Positions 13,141 to 25,572 of a stretch of 64,000 bases of DNA are shown here, one piece after another (positions within the stretch are counted from its first letter, which is position 1; each line of letters opens with the position of its first letter). Source of the DNA: Sapria himalayana (lineage: Eukaryota > Streptophyta > Magnoliopsida > Malpighiales > Rafflesiaceae); contig JAREIK010018707.1 of assembly GCA_029783825.1 (NCBI GenBank), positions 1 through 64,000 on the forward strand, in the 5' to 3' direction. A program made the translations under genes and the position numbers. Below the pieces are notes generated by a model. That model worked only from the letters and a program-made list of their open reading frames with translations, had not been told where the DNA came from and did not search any database.

Positions 13141-16100
13141 AAAACCTATAAGCACTAAATGCATACAAAGTTAAATCGGTAAACTTTTAAACCTCGTAAT
13201 GCCTAAATACATAAACCATTAAACCGCTATATACTCATGAATAATTAATAAATCTAATTTTTTTTCTATTTATTATAATTTTAAATATTTATTTTAATTA
13301 TTTATTAGTTTATTTCTAAAGAAATATTTATTACAAAATAATTTATGAGTGAGAGAAATATAATTTAAATAATTTATTTTTTCAATAAAAGTATTTACGC
13401 TTATATAATAAGTAAAAATTTAAAAATTAATAATTTTTATTAAGTAATATATTTTACTATAATTTTTAATCAATTTGGGTTTTGTAAATATTTTTTAATT
13501 AATATCTATCTTATTATTAGTAGTTTATTAATTTAATTTTTGATCATTATTATCATATCTATTAATAAAATTGTTTATATTGAATTTATATGATATATAA
13601 TTATTAATATTATTATAACTAAATATTGTATTCACATTTCAAAAAATTTTAAATATTATTATATTTTCAAAGGTTATGACCTATGAAAATTATAAAAAAT
13701 TACAATTTTTTTTTTTTTATTGTTTAAATAAAACCTATAAACCACTAAATGCCTAAAAACATAAATCGCTAAACTCCTAAATGATAAAATCTCTAAATTC
13801 TTAAACAATTAAACTGGTATACATTTATAATAAATCATGAATTTCATCTTAATTTTTATTCAGTTTTATTTTAAATTTTTATTTTAATTATTTATCAGTT
13901 TATTTTATAGAAATATTAATTACAAAATAAATTATTAGCTTAAAAGATCTAATTTTAATTAAACCGGTATGCCCTAAATAATAAATAATAAAACTTATTT
14001 TTTTTCATTAAAATTTTAAATATTCATTTTAATTATTTATTAGTATATTTTTATATAATTATTAATTACAAAATAAATTATGAGTTAAACAAATATAATT
14101 TATATCAATTATTTTTCATCAAAAAATTATAAATAAAATTTTTAAAAGAAAAAAAATTTCAAAACAAAAAATTATTATATAGTAATATATTTTGCTTTTC
14201 TTCGAAATCATTTAAGGTTTTGTAATTATATTTTAATTGATATCAATCATATTAATAATAGATTATTAATTTATTTTTTGATCATTATTAGAATATTTAT
14301 CAATTAAATTGTTTATATTGAATTTACATGATATATAATTATTAAGATTATTATAACTAAATATTGAATTCACATTTGAAAAAAATGTAAAAATTATTAT
14401 ATTTTCAAACGTTATAACCTTTTAAAATATATAAAAAATAAAAATAAATATTTTGTTATTTTAATTTTTAAATAAAACCTATAAACCACTAAATGCATAC
14501 ACAGTTAAATCAGTAAACTCTTAAAGCCCGTAATGCCTAAATACATAAACTATTAAACTACTATTTACTACTTAATAATTAAGAAATCTAATTTTTATTT
14601 CAATTTATTATAATTTTAAATATTCATTTTAATTATTTATTAGTTTTTTTTATATAAATATTTATTACAAAATAAAATTATGAGTGTGAAAAATATAATT
14701 TAAATAATTTATTTTTAATAAAAAAATATATACGCTTATAAAAGAAGTAAAAATTTAAAAATTATTATCCAATATTATTTTTTACTTTAATTTTGAATCA
14801 ATTTCGATTTTTTAAATATTTTTTAATTAATATATCTTATTATTAATAGTTTATTAATTTAATTTTTGATCATTATTATAATATCTATCAATAAAATTAT
14901 TTATATAGAATATATATGCTATATAATTATTAAAATTATTATAACTAAATAATGTATTCACATTTCAAAAAATTTTAAATATTATTATATTTTCAAAGGT
15001 TATAACCTCGAAAATAGACAAACAATTCTAAATTTTTTTTGTTATTTTATTTTAAAATAAAACCATATAAACCATTATATTGCCAAAAACATGATCGCTA
15101 AACACTATATGACAAAATGACTAAATACTTACACTATTAAATTGGCATACATTATAATAAATCAAAATCTCATTTTAATTTTTATTCAGTATAATTTTTA
15201 ATTTTTATTTTATTTATTTATCAGTTTATTTAAGAAATATTAATTACAAATAAATTTTTAGTGAGACAGATATAATTTTAAATTTAAACCGGTATACCCT
15301 AAATAATAATAAATAATAAATCTCATTTTTTATTATAATTTTAAATATTCATTTTAATTATTTATTTCTTTATTTTTATATAAATATTAATTAAAAAATA
15401 AATTATGAGTTAGACAAATATAATTTATGTAAATTATTTTTAATCAAAAAAATATAGAACAACTTTTTAAAATAAAAAAAAATTACAAAACAAAAAATTA
15501 TTATATAGTAATATATTTTGGTTTACTTATGAATCATTTTATGTTTTGTTTTTATAATTTAATTGATATCTATCTTTTTAATGATAGATTATTAATTTAT
15601 TTTTGCTCATTATTAGAATATTAATCACTAAAATTATTTATATTGAATTTATATGATATATAAATATAATGATTTTTATAATAAATATTGAATTCGCTTT
15701 TGTAAAAAATTTAAAAATTATTCTATTTTCAAAGGTTATAACCTTTTAAAATATCAAAAAATAATAAAAATAAATTTTTTGTTATTTTATTTATATGATA
15801 AATTCCTAAATTCTGTAATACCTAAATACATAAACCATTAAACTGTTATATAATACATAATAATTAATAAATCTAATTTTAATTTATATTTATTATAGTT
15901 TAAAATATTCATTTTAATTATTTATTAGTTTATTTTTATAGAAATATTTAATATAAGATAAATTATCAGTGCAATCAATTTAATTTAAATAATTTATTTT
16001 TAATCAAAAAAATATATACGCTTATAAAAGAAGTAAAAATTTAAAAATTAAAAATTATTATCCAGTAATATTTTTCAATTTAATTTTGAATCAATTTGGG

Positions 16101-16360
16101 TTTTGTAAAAATTTTTTAATTAATATCTATCTCATTATTAGTAGTTTATTAATTTAATTATAGATCATTATTATAATATCTATCAATAAAATTGTTTATA
16201 TTGAATTTATATGATATAAAATTATTAAAATTATTATAACTAAATATTGTATTCACATTTCAAAAAATTTTAAATATTATTATATTTTCAAAGGTTATAA
16301 CCTAGAAAATGAGAAAAAATTTCAATTTTCTTTTGTTATTTTATTGTTTAAATAAAACCT
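13141..16360 (+). repeat. Satellite P-Q-R repeats (1.33-kb higher-order unit)
   Basis: P boxes near 13155, 14485 and 15795 (the last truncated). Q boxes near 13745 and 15065. Q/R fusions near 13950 and 15285. P to P spacing is about 1.32-1.33 kb, i.e. one full monomer plus a Q/R fusion of about 740 bp. The fusion repeatedly shows cagatctaatttaaattaaaccgg or a variant, so it is an inherited joint of the higher-order unit rather than a recent accident. Confidence 0.8.
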
Positions 16361-18820
16361 ATAAACTACTAAAAGCCTAGAAACATAAATCGCTAAACTC
16401 CTAAATGACAAAACTTCTATATATTTAAACAATTAAATCGGTATGCATTAATAATAAATCATAAATCTCATTTTAATTTTTATTAAGTATAATTATAAAT
16501 TTTTATTTTAATTATTTATCAGTTTATTTTTATAGAAATATTAATTACAAAATAAATTATTAGTAATACAGATCTATTTTAAATAATTTATTTTTTATCA
16601 AAAAAAATATATGCTTATAAAAAGAGGCACAATTTTAGAAACAAAAATTTATTATTTTGTTATATATTTTATTTTGATTTTGAATCATTTTAGTTTTTGC
16701 AATTATATTTTAATTTATATCATTCTTATTAATAATAGTTTATTAATTTTTTATTGATAATTATTATAATATCTATCAATAAAATTATTTATATTAGTTT
16801 ACATTATATATAATTATTAAGAATATTATAACTAAATATTATATTCACATTTAAAAAAAATTAAAATTAATATATTTTCAAAGGTTATAACCTTTGAAAT
16901 TAAAAAAAAATCAAAAAATTAAATTTTTATGTTTTCATTCTTAAATAAAAACTATAAATCACTAAAGGCCTAAACACTTAAATCACTAAACCCCAAAACA
17001 CCTAAATACTTAAACCATTAAACTAGTATATCCCAAATAATAAATAATAATCTCTATTTATTTGTATTCATTATAGTTTGTAATTATTCATTTAATTATT
17101 TATTAGTTTATTTTTATAGAATTATAAATTAAAAATAAATTATGAGGAAGACAAATATAATTTAAATAATTTACTTTTAATAACAAAAAATATAAACTTA
17201 TAAAAAGATAGCAAAACATCAAAAAAATTATTATTTAGTAATATATTTTATTTTGATTTTGAATAAATTTACATTTTGCAAATATATTTTAAATAATATC
17301 TTTCTTTTAATAATAGTTTATTAATTTATTTTTTGATCATTAATATAATATTTATCAATATAATTGTTTATTTTGAATTTACAGATATATAATTTTAAGT
17401 TTATCATAACTAAATATAGTATTCACATATAAAAAAAATTTAAAAATTGTTATATTTTCAAATGTTATAACCTTCAAAAATGATAAAAGTAACAAAAATA
17501 AAATTTTTGTTTTATAATTGTTTAAATAAAACTTATAAACCATTAAATGCCTAAATAGATAAATCTCTAAACTCCTAAACCCGAAGCCCCTAAATACCTA
17601 AACCTTTAAACTCGTAAACCTTAAATATAATTGAAATAATTTATAGGAATAATAATTACAAAATAAATTATGAGTGACAAATATAATTTAAATAATATAT
17701 TTTTCATCAAAAAAAATATATAAGCTTATAAAATGATGCAAAAACTAAAAAAAATTATTATTTATTAATAAATTTTACTTTGATTTTGAATCATTTTAGG
17801 TTTTTAATTATATTTTAATTTATATCTATCATATTAATAATAGTTTATTAATTTATTTTTAAATAATTGATATAATATTTTTGAATAAAATTGTTTATAT
17901 TTATTTATATTATATATAGTTATAATAATTATTATTACTAAATATTGTATTCACATTTTAAAAAATTGTAAAATTATTATATTTTGAAATGTTATGACAT
18001 TTGAAAATTTGAAAAAATATCAAACATAAATTTTTTATTATTTCATTGTTTGAATAAAAGCTATAAACCATTCAATGCCTAATTACTTAAATCAATAATT
18101 TCTAAATCTCGAAAACCCTAAATAGATAATTTTTTAAACAGGTATATCCTAAATAATAAATAATAAATCTCATTTTTATTTTTTTCATTATAATTTTAAA
18201 TATTGATTTTAATTATTTATTTGTTTATTTTTAAGTAAATATTAAATACAAATAAATTATTATTTAGAAAAATATAATTTATATAAATTATTTTTCAACA
18301 ATAAAATATAAAAAAACTTATTAAAAGAATAAAAAAATAAAAAACAAAAAATTATTATATAGTAATATATTTTACTTTGTTTCTGTATCAATTAAGGTTT
18401 TGTAATTATATTTTAATTGATATCTAAACATATTAATAATAGATTATTAATTTATTCTTTGATCATTATTAGAATATTTATCAATAAAAATATTTATATT
18501 TAATTTATATGATATATAAATTTAATAATTATTATAAGTAAATATTGTAATCACTTTTGAAAAAAATTTGAAAATATTTATATTTTCAAAGATTATAACC
18601 TTTGAACATGTGAAAAAACAAAAAAAAAATTATTATTTCATTGTTTAAATAAAACCTATAAATCACTAAATGCCTAAATACTTAAATCACTAAACTAAAA
18701 TATCCTGATACCCCAATATAGATAATCATTTAAACGTGTATCCCCTAAATAATAATTAATAAATCTAATTTTTATTTGTTTTCATTTTAATTTAAGAAAT
18801 TCATTTTGATTGTTATGTTT

Positions 18821-18843
18821 TATATATATATATATATATATAT
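18821..18843. repeat. (TA)n microsatellite
   Basis: Uninterrupted TA dinucleotides inside an N-type monomer. The corresponding place in other N monomers has only a short tatata, so this is a local expansion. Confidence 0.95.
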
Positions 18844-19168
18844 TAATTATAAAATAAATTATGAGTTAAAAATATAATTTTTAAAAATTGTTTTTCATCA
18901 AAAAATAGATAAGCTTATAAAAAGAATAAAAATTTAAAAACAAATAATTATTATTAAGTAATATATTTTGTTTTGCTTTTGAATCATTTTAGATTTTGAT
19001 ATTATATTTTAAGTAATATCAATCTTTTTGATAATCGATTTTTAATTTATTTTTTGATATTATTAGAATATCTATCAATAAAATTGTTTTATTGAATTTA
19101 TTGATATATATAATTATTATATTATAAATAATATTTATTCACTTTTGAAAAAAAATTTAATAATTATT

Positions 19169-19200
19169 ATATTTTCAAAGGTTATAACCTTTGAAAATAT
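19169..19200. repeat. 32-bp perfect palindrome (satellite core)
   Basis: Perfect inverted repeat with no spacer, centred on GGTTATAACC between 19184 and 19185. Each 16-base arm reads atattttcaaaggtta outward-in. It is one of the best-preserved examples of a box found once per monomer through the window. Confidence 0.97.
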
Positions 19201-20507
19201 CAAAAAATAATAAAAATATATTTTTTTTATTTTTTTTCTTAAATAAAACCTATAAACCACTAAATGCATACACAGTTAAATCAGTAAACTCTTAAACCCT
19301 GTAATGCCTAAATACATAAAACATTAAACATCTATATACTACTTAATAATTAATAAATCTAATTTTTATTTCTATTTATTATAATTTTAAATATTCATTT
19401 TAATTATTTATTAGTTTATTTTTTTTTAAAATATTTATTACAAAATAAAGTATGAGTGCGACAAATATAATTTAATTAATTTATTTTTAATAAAAAAAAT
19501 ATATAGATCTAAAAGAAATAAAAATTTAAAAATTTAAAATTATTATACCGTAATATATTTTACTTTAATTTTGAAACAATTTGGGTTTTGTAAATATTTT
19601 TTAATTAATATCTATCTTTTATTAATAGTTTATTTATTTAATTTTTGATCATTATTATATTGTTGACAATAAAATTGTTTATATTGAATTTATATGATAT
19701 ATAATTATTAATATTAGTATAACTAAATATTGAATTCACATTTCAAAAAATTGTAAATATTATTATATTTTCAAATGATATAACCTATGAAAATGATAAA
19801 AATTATCGAGATTTTTTTTGTTATTTTATTTTTTTATATAAAACCTAAAAACCACTAAAAGCCTAAAACATAAATCGTTAAACTTCGAATGACAAAACCT
19901 CTAAATACTTAAACTATTAAACTGGTATACATTAATAAAAATATTAAATCTCATTTTAATTTTTCTTTAGTATAATTTTAAATTTTTATTTTAATTATTT
20001 ATCAGTTTATTTTTATAGAAATATTAATTACAAATAAATTATTAGTGAGACAGATCTAATTTAAATTAAACTGGTATCCCTAAATAATAAATAATAAATA
20101 ATAAATCTCATTTTTTTATAATAATTTTAAATTTTCATTTTAATATTTATTTGTTTATTTATATATAAATATTAATTACAAATAAATTATGAGTTAGACA
20201 AATATAATTTATATAAATTATTTTTCATCAAAAAAATATTGATAAACTATTAAAAGAATAAAAAATTCAAAAACAAAAAATTATTATATAGTAATATATT
20301 TTTCTTTGCTTCTTAATCATTTTAAGTTTTATAATTATATGTTAATTAATATCTATCTTATTATTAATGGATTATTAATATATTTTTTGATTATTATTAG
20401 AATATTTATCAATAAAATTATTTATATTGAATTTATATAATATATAAATATAATGATTTGTATAATTAAATATTGTATTCACATTTGAAAAAAATTTAAA
20501 AATTATT

Positions 20508-20539
20508 ATATTTTCAAAGGTTATAACCTTTGAAAATAT
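20508..20539. repeat. 32-bp perfect palindrome (satellite core)
   Basis: Same core as at 19169-19200, centred on GGTTATAACC between 20523 and 20524, with perfect 16-base arms. It lies about 70 bp before the hAT insertion. Confidence 0.97.
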
Positions 20540-20599
20540 CAAAAAAATAATAAAAATAATTTTTTTTTTATTTTATTTTTAAAAAAAACCAATAAACCA

Positions 20600-20607
20600 C
20601 TCAATAC
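20600..20607. repeat. hAT target-site duplication, left copy
   Basis: ctcaatac directly precedes the element. ctaaatac directly follows it at 24298-24305, so 7 of 8 bases match. The uninterrupted P box elsewhere reads ctaaatgc, so the right copy is closer to the ancestral target. Eight bp is the size expected for hAT elements. Confidence 0.9.
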
Positions 20608-20625
20608 TAGGGGTGCTCATGGGAC
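20608..20625. repeat. hAT terminal inverted repeat, left
   Basis: TAGGGGTGCTCATGGGAC. It pairs with the reverse complement of 24280-24297 with one mismatch (G/C at position 6). Confidence 0.93.
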
Positions 20626-21449
20626 GGGACGGGATGGGGATTATAAATCTCCAGTGCCTTCCCACAGTTCAGAGATTTTTTTTTGAAGATCCAGATTCGT
20701 CCCATAGGTTGAAAGTAATCGGACGGGACAGGATGGAGATTGGGGATTTTGGGTAGGAGAAAATGGTTCCGGGATGGAACGGAGTTCGGACATTTTTTTC
20801 AATTTATTTTCTTCAAACTAGCTAAGTTAGTTCTTGTCGAAACCTTTTATTGTAACATTTATCATTCCTTAGTTATATATCTTTCAAACTCAAATTGGGC
20901 CAATTTTGTTTTGTCAAATTGGTTGAATACCGCAAACGAGTTCCATTACCTTGTCAAAAGCTTTGATGTGCAGAAAAGGATAGAAATGTTAAATAGAATG
21001 GGACTGAGTTGTGTGCTTAATTTGGTTCTTTATTTTTTCACAAGTTGGTTTTGTTCAGCCGAGTGAAACTTAACCATAATAGCAATACTACATATTTTAA
21101 ATAATTACATAAAATATTAAGGAATAGCTAAAGATGACCACAAACATTGGTAGCAACAATTACTACTTAGTAATTACTAAAATTAGGCAGCTTAATATAA
21201 CAAAAAAATCAACTAATAACACCCATTATAATATCATTTCAAAGGTCCATCCAGGAATAGCAATGAAAATCCAAACCCAATTAATTATCTCTTCTACACT
21301 TTTCCCTTTTCTTCCTCCACTGTAGAAGGACAACCAAAGATGAATACGTGTTAATCATGCAGACATAAATTTCTTATATGAAAGAGTAATAAAAAACAAA
21401 ATATTACCTCATAAAATTTAATACACCCATTCCAAATTTAGTTCGCCAA

Positions 21450-23708
21450 CTAAGTTGCAAGAATATTTGGATCTTGAGACTCCTCTGAAAATTGTAATTG
21501 AACCATATTTTTATTAAATTGAATGAATAAAATAAGTAAAAGTGAAATTAAAATTTACAAGATTTGTATACTAACCTGATTCATTATCATCATGGTCTTG
21601 AACTAATTCTTCAATTTCAATAGGTTTGTTTGAGCTTCTCAACCAATCTTGTAGACATATGAAAACTTCAGCCGTAATAGGTGTTAAAGAACTCCTAAAT
21701 TAATCTAAAGTTCTCCCTTCAGTGCTAAATGTAGATTCGTAGGCCACAGTAGATGCTTGGATAGCAAATACATCCCTTGCTATATTTTCCAAAGAAGGAT
21801 ACCTAACCTCATTACCTTCCACTAGTTTAGAAGATCAAAATCAATTCTATTTTTTTCAAGTTTGTTCTCCAAGTACCTATCCAACTCTTCCAAAGCTGTA
21901 ACTTTTTGTTATTTCTCCAATTCAACAAAAAAAATCATCAACATAAGTATCACTACCATCAAAGAAATCATCATTTTTCTTCAACACAGTAGAAGAGAAA
22001 TAATCTTCTTTTGATTCATCTCATTTAAATCTTTATAATCATCCATCATCTAATTTAAAGCATTTATAACCTTTTTCACCATATCCCTAGCCAATTCCTC
22101 TTCATAATTCTAAGTGTACTTAACCTTGAGATATTTGAGCTTATATCTAGGATCCAACACTACTGCTACAAAAAGCATAATATTTGTTGATTGAAGAGAA
22201 CCCCAATATTTGTTGAATTTATGCCTCATTTTCATACCCATTTCAGAAACCATTATGTCTCTTCTATTTTCACAAATCTCAATATTTTTCAAAATTTGAA
22301 TAATCTCAAGAAAATAAACACTAGAGGTAGAATATTATGAGCCAGAAATTTACAAGTTACCTCATAAAATGTTTTCAAGAAACCAGCAAAAATTTTGGCA
22401 TTTGTTCAGTCTCTCTCAGTTGGAACGTTTGAACCAAACTCCTTCAAAACCTTTTGTCTTTGCCCTCCAACTTATCAAATTCTTTTTGATATTTTATATC
22501 AGTTTGTAGCATCAAATAAGTTGAATTCCATCTTGTTGGACAATCTAAATGCAATGAAGAATCATATTTCAAGTTTGCTTCTTCAACACATAACTTAAAC
22601 ATATCTAATCTTTTAGGAGTGCTCCTCACATATTTCACCACATCTCTTATTTTTGAATAGCACCCTCAACTACTGAATGCCATCTCTGACAATTATGTTT
22701 AAAATATGAGCACAATATCTCATATGAAAATGCTCACCTTTCAAAGGTACAACACTTTTCTTCACAAGCCTTTTTTTCAATTGTTTAACTGGAACATCAT
22801 TATTTGATGCATTGTCAACCATAATGAACATCAACAATCTCAACCCCCATTCATTCATGCAAAACTCAATAGCATTTCTAATATTAAGTCCATAATAACT
22901 TTTAATTACACAAAAGTTCAAAAGCCTTTTATGCATATTTTAATGAGAATCAATGAAATGAACATTCGAACATATATAAGACAAATTTTGAATGCTATTC
23001 CAAGTGTTGGTAGTCAATGAAACTCTACAACAATGTGATGATATGCTATCAAATAATTTCTTCTTTTCCTTCACAAACAATAAAAACAATCCCCTAGTAA
23101 AGAGTGCCTAGATGGAATTTTAAATTTATGCCCACTAACTTCACAAAACTTTTTAAACTCATCCCTCTCAACAAAACAAAAAGGTAATTCATCTTTTATG
23201 ATCATTTTCACCAAAGCCTCCCTAACTAGTTTTTGATCAAATTGCTAACAAGTTAATTTGTTATCCTCTGAACAAGTACCTTTAGTGAAACTCAACAAAG
23301 ATTGTGACTTGTCTTTAGCTTTGTGAGCTTCTATTAATTCTTTTTTGTGTTGAAATTTGCTACAACTCTCTATCAAGTTTTTCCATAAACCCAAAGTACC
23401 TTGATCAGTTTTTGCCAAAAATTCTTTCATACACCATATACAAGCTACCCTACCAGTTTCATTTCCCTCTGAATCAACTAATATCTCATAAGTTTCCCAA
23501 ACAGCAGATTATACTTTTTATGAACTTGAGGCTCAGATGTACCTGGACTTTCTTTTACAATTGGAATTGAAGATCCTGCCGTAACAATAGGAGGGTTCGT
23601 GAAAGGATGATGATTGGATTTACCAGTACTTTGATCATTTGAGATGTGATCATCTTCAATTTATTGTATTTTTTGTTTACCGCTGGATTGTGCAATCTTC
23701 ATTGCCAT
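21450..23708 (-). pseudogene. Decayed hAT transposase (BED zinc finger, RICESLEEPER/DAYSLEEPER type)
   Basis: The reading direction is minus, from an ATG at 23708 (MAMKIAQSSG...) to a stop at 21450-21452. Family landmarks appear in order but in shifting frames. A BED finger at about 23370-23500 has VACIWC and a final ESC, but Asn where the zinc-binding His is expected (LWKNLIESC). A catalytic-region block near 22990-23040 reads LTTNTWNS where the family has TTDxWTS, so the first acidic residue is Asn (codon 23006-23008). Then come VDNASNND and HMRYCAHILNIIVRDG (22670-22830), LDCPTRWNSTYLML (about 22510-22560), KFNKYWGS and VVLDPRYKLKYL (22120-22230), and the C-terminal dimerisation block RYPSLENIARDVFAI...STVAYESTFST (about 21710-21820). 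In-frame stops lie at 22940-22942 and 21700-21702 (LD*FRSS), with at least one frameshift near 23500-23520. A likely small intron, 21485-21575 (CAG/GTTAGT ... TTTCAG), would add an acidic tail ending in NILAT. No functional protein is possible as it stands. Confidence 0.93.
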
Positions 23709-24070
23709 TAATTACTATGTTATGTTAAGTATAAATACATATAAATATTTCAAACAAGCAAGCACTACAAAACATACTATAACACATTCAGCACACCCAT
23801 TCGGCCCAACCACAACACCACAACCAATACTCAACAAACTAACTGAGACACATAATAATAATAATTAATCACTCAATTATCATTAGAAAAACAAACCAAA
23901 ATGCTGATGGCATCTGAGACACGGTGGAGGCAACCAGAAGTGCGACGGACAAGGGCTGGACCTAAATGAACACGGCTGGAACAGCGTGAGGTGGCCTGGA
24001 ACTCGTCGGAACAGCAATAGGTGCTTTGGAATTGGATGGGCAGTAGGGGAATTGGTGGCATCTTCATGTG

Positions 24071-24095
24071 TATATATATATATATATATATATAT
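24071..24095. repeat. (TA)n microsatellite inside the hAT element
   Basis: A run of 12 TA dinucleotides near the subterminal region of the transposon, upstream of the transposase remnant. It probably expanded after insertion. Confidence 0.95.
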
Positions 24096-24279
24096 TAATG
24101 GTTCTAGTATCGATATTTTAGGACAGGATGGTTCTCGGGATGGATATTGCTTAAGATCTGGAACCGTCCCAAAAGAAAAAATACATGAAAGAATGAGACG
24201 GGAAAAGTCAAAGTCAACGGATTTTTATTAGTCCCAATTTTTTCGGGACAAGACTTCGGGTTTGGTCGTGAATCTCCGA

Positions 24280-24297
24280 GTCCCATGAGCAGCCCTA
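24280..24297. repeat. hAT terminal inverted repeat, right
   Basis: gtcccatgagcagcccta, the inverted partner of 20608-20625. The 8-bp duplication ctaaatac follows at 24298-24305. Confidence 0.93.
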
Positions 24298-25540
24298 CTA
24301 AATACATATAAAGTTAAATCAGTAAACTCCTAAACCCCATAATGCTATAACATAAACCATTAAACCGCTAATACTACTTAATAATTAATAAATCTATTTT
24401 TATTGCTATTTATTATATTTTTAAATATTCATTTTAATTATTTATTAGTGTATTTATTTAGAAATATTTATTACAAAATAAATTATCAGTGGAACAAATA
24501 TAATTTAAAGAATATATTATTTATCTAATAAAAATATACGCTTATAAAAGAAGTATAAATTTAAAAATTAAAAATTATTATCAAGTAATATAAGTTACTT
24601 TAATTTTGAATCAATTTGGGTTTTGTAAATTAAAAATATATTTTAAATAATATCTATCTTAATATTAATAGTTTATAAATTTAATTTTTTATCATTATTA
24701 TAATATCTATCAATAAAATTTTTTATATTAAATTTATATGATATATAATTATTAATATTATTATAAAAAATATTATAATAAAAGTTCATAAAATTTTAAA
24801 TATTATTATATTTTCAAATGTTATAACCTATGAAAATGATAAAAAATTATAGAAATTTTTTAGTTATTTTATTTTTTAAATAAAACCTATAAACCACTAA
24901 AAGCCTAAAAACATAAATCACTAAACTCATATCGGAAAAACTTCTAAATACTTAAATCATTAAGCTAGTATACATTAATAATAAATCATAAATCTCATTT
25001 TAATTTTTATTCAGTATAATTTTAAATTTTATTTTAATTATTTATCAATTTATTTATAGAAATATTACTAACAAAATAAATTATTTGTGAGACAGATCTA
25101 ATTTAAATTAAACTAATATCTCTAAATAATAATAATAAATCTCATTTTTTTTTCATTATAATTTTAAATATTCATTTTAATTATTTATTTGTTTATTTAT
25201 ACATAAATATTAATTACAAAATAAATTGAGTTAGACAATATAATTTATATAAATTTTTCATCAAAATTATTGATAAACTTTATAAAAGAAAAAAAATTTC
25301 AAAACAAAAAAATTATTATATAGTAATATATTTTGATTTTCTTCTGAATCATTTTAGGTTTTGTAATTATATTTTAATTGATATCTATCTTATTAATAAT
25401 AGATTATTAATTTATTTTTGATCATTATTAGAATATTTATCAATAAAATTTTTTATATTGAATTTATATGATATATAAATATAATGATAATTGTAACTAA
25501 ATCTTGTAATCACATTTATAAAAAAAAATTAAAATTTATT

Positions 25541-25572
25541 ATATTTTCAAAGGTTATAACCTTTGAAAATAT
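25541..25572. repeat. 32-bp perfect palindrome (satellite core)
   Basis: Centred on GGTTATAACC between 25556 and 25557, in an R-type monomer. Confidence 0.97.

Larger units (their letters stand above)
16361..19250 (+). repeat. Satellite monomers Q(full)-Y-Z-AA-N
   Basis: Here the Q monomer (box near 16365) is not fused to R but continues through atctattttaaataattta. The Y box (16968-17040) shows the cleanest register, nine 8-bp steps each containing CTAAA, TTAAA or CAAAA. Z box near 17540, AA near 18070, N near 18665. A dinucleotide (TA)n run occupies 18821-18843 in the N monomer, where the linker normally reads tatttttatata. Confidence 0.8.
19251..20607 (+). repeat. Satellite P-Q-R and start of the P interrupted by hAT
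   Basis: P box near 19258, Q near 19850, Q/R fusion near 20060-20105 (with a double taaataa step), then R and the start of the next P box (aaccactcaatac) up to 20607. The palindrome at 20508-20539 is perfect over 32 bp. The interrupted P box resumes at 24298. Confidence 0.85.
20608..24297 (-). mobile_element. hAT-superfamily DNA transposon, non-autonomous by decay
   Basis: A 3690-bp element inserted in a P-type satellite monomer. Termini: 5' TAGGGGTGCTCATGGGAC and, in reverse complement at the other end, TAGGGCTGCTCATGGGAC, i.e. 17 of 18 bases matching. An 8-bp duplication flanks it (ctcaatac / ctaaatac). Both subterminal regions carry repeated GGGACGGGA/CGGGATGG-like motifs (20622-20785 and 24121-24260), typical of hAT transposase binding regions. 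The single open body is a broken BED/hAT transposase on the minus strand (21450-23708). GC content is clearly above the satellite. The remaining space (20790-21449 and 23709-24120) shows no recognisable gene; 24071-24095 is a TA run. Confidence 0.95.

Noticed and set aside
20740..21066. 108-codon open frame on the plus strand near the left end of the hAT element
   Set aside because: It begins inside the subterminal repeats, has no recognisable domain and runs opposite to the transposase remnant. It is probably chance in the 3' untranslated part.
23873..24307. Overlapping open frames of 64-81 codons on both strands near the right end of the hAT element
   Set aside because: They overlap the (TA)n run, subterminal repeats and terminal inverted repeat. 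No protein-like pattern.
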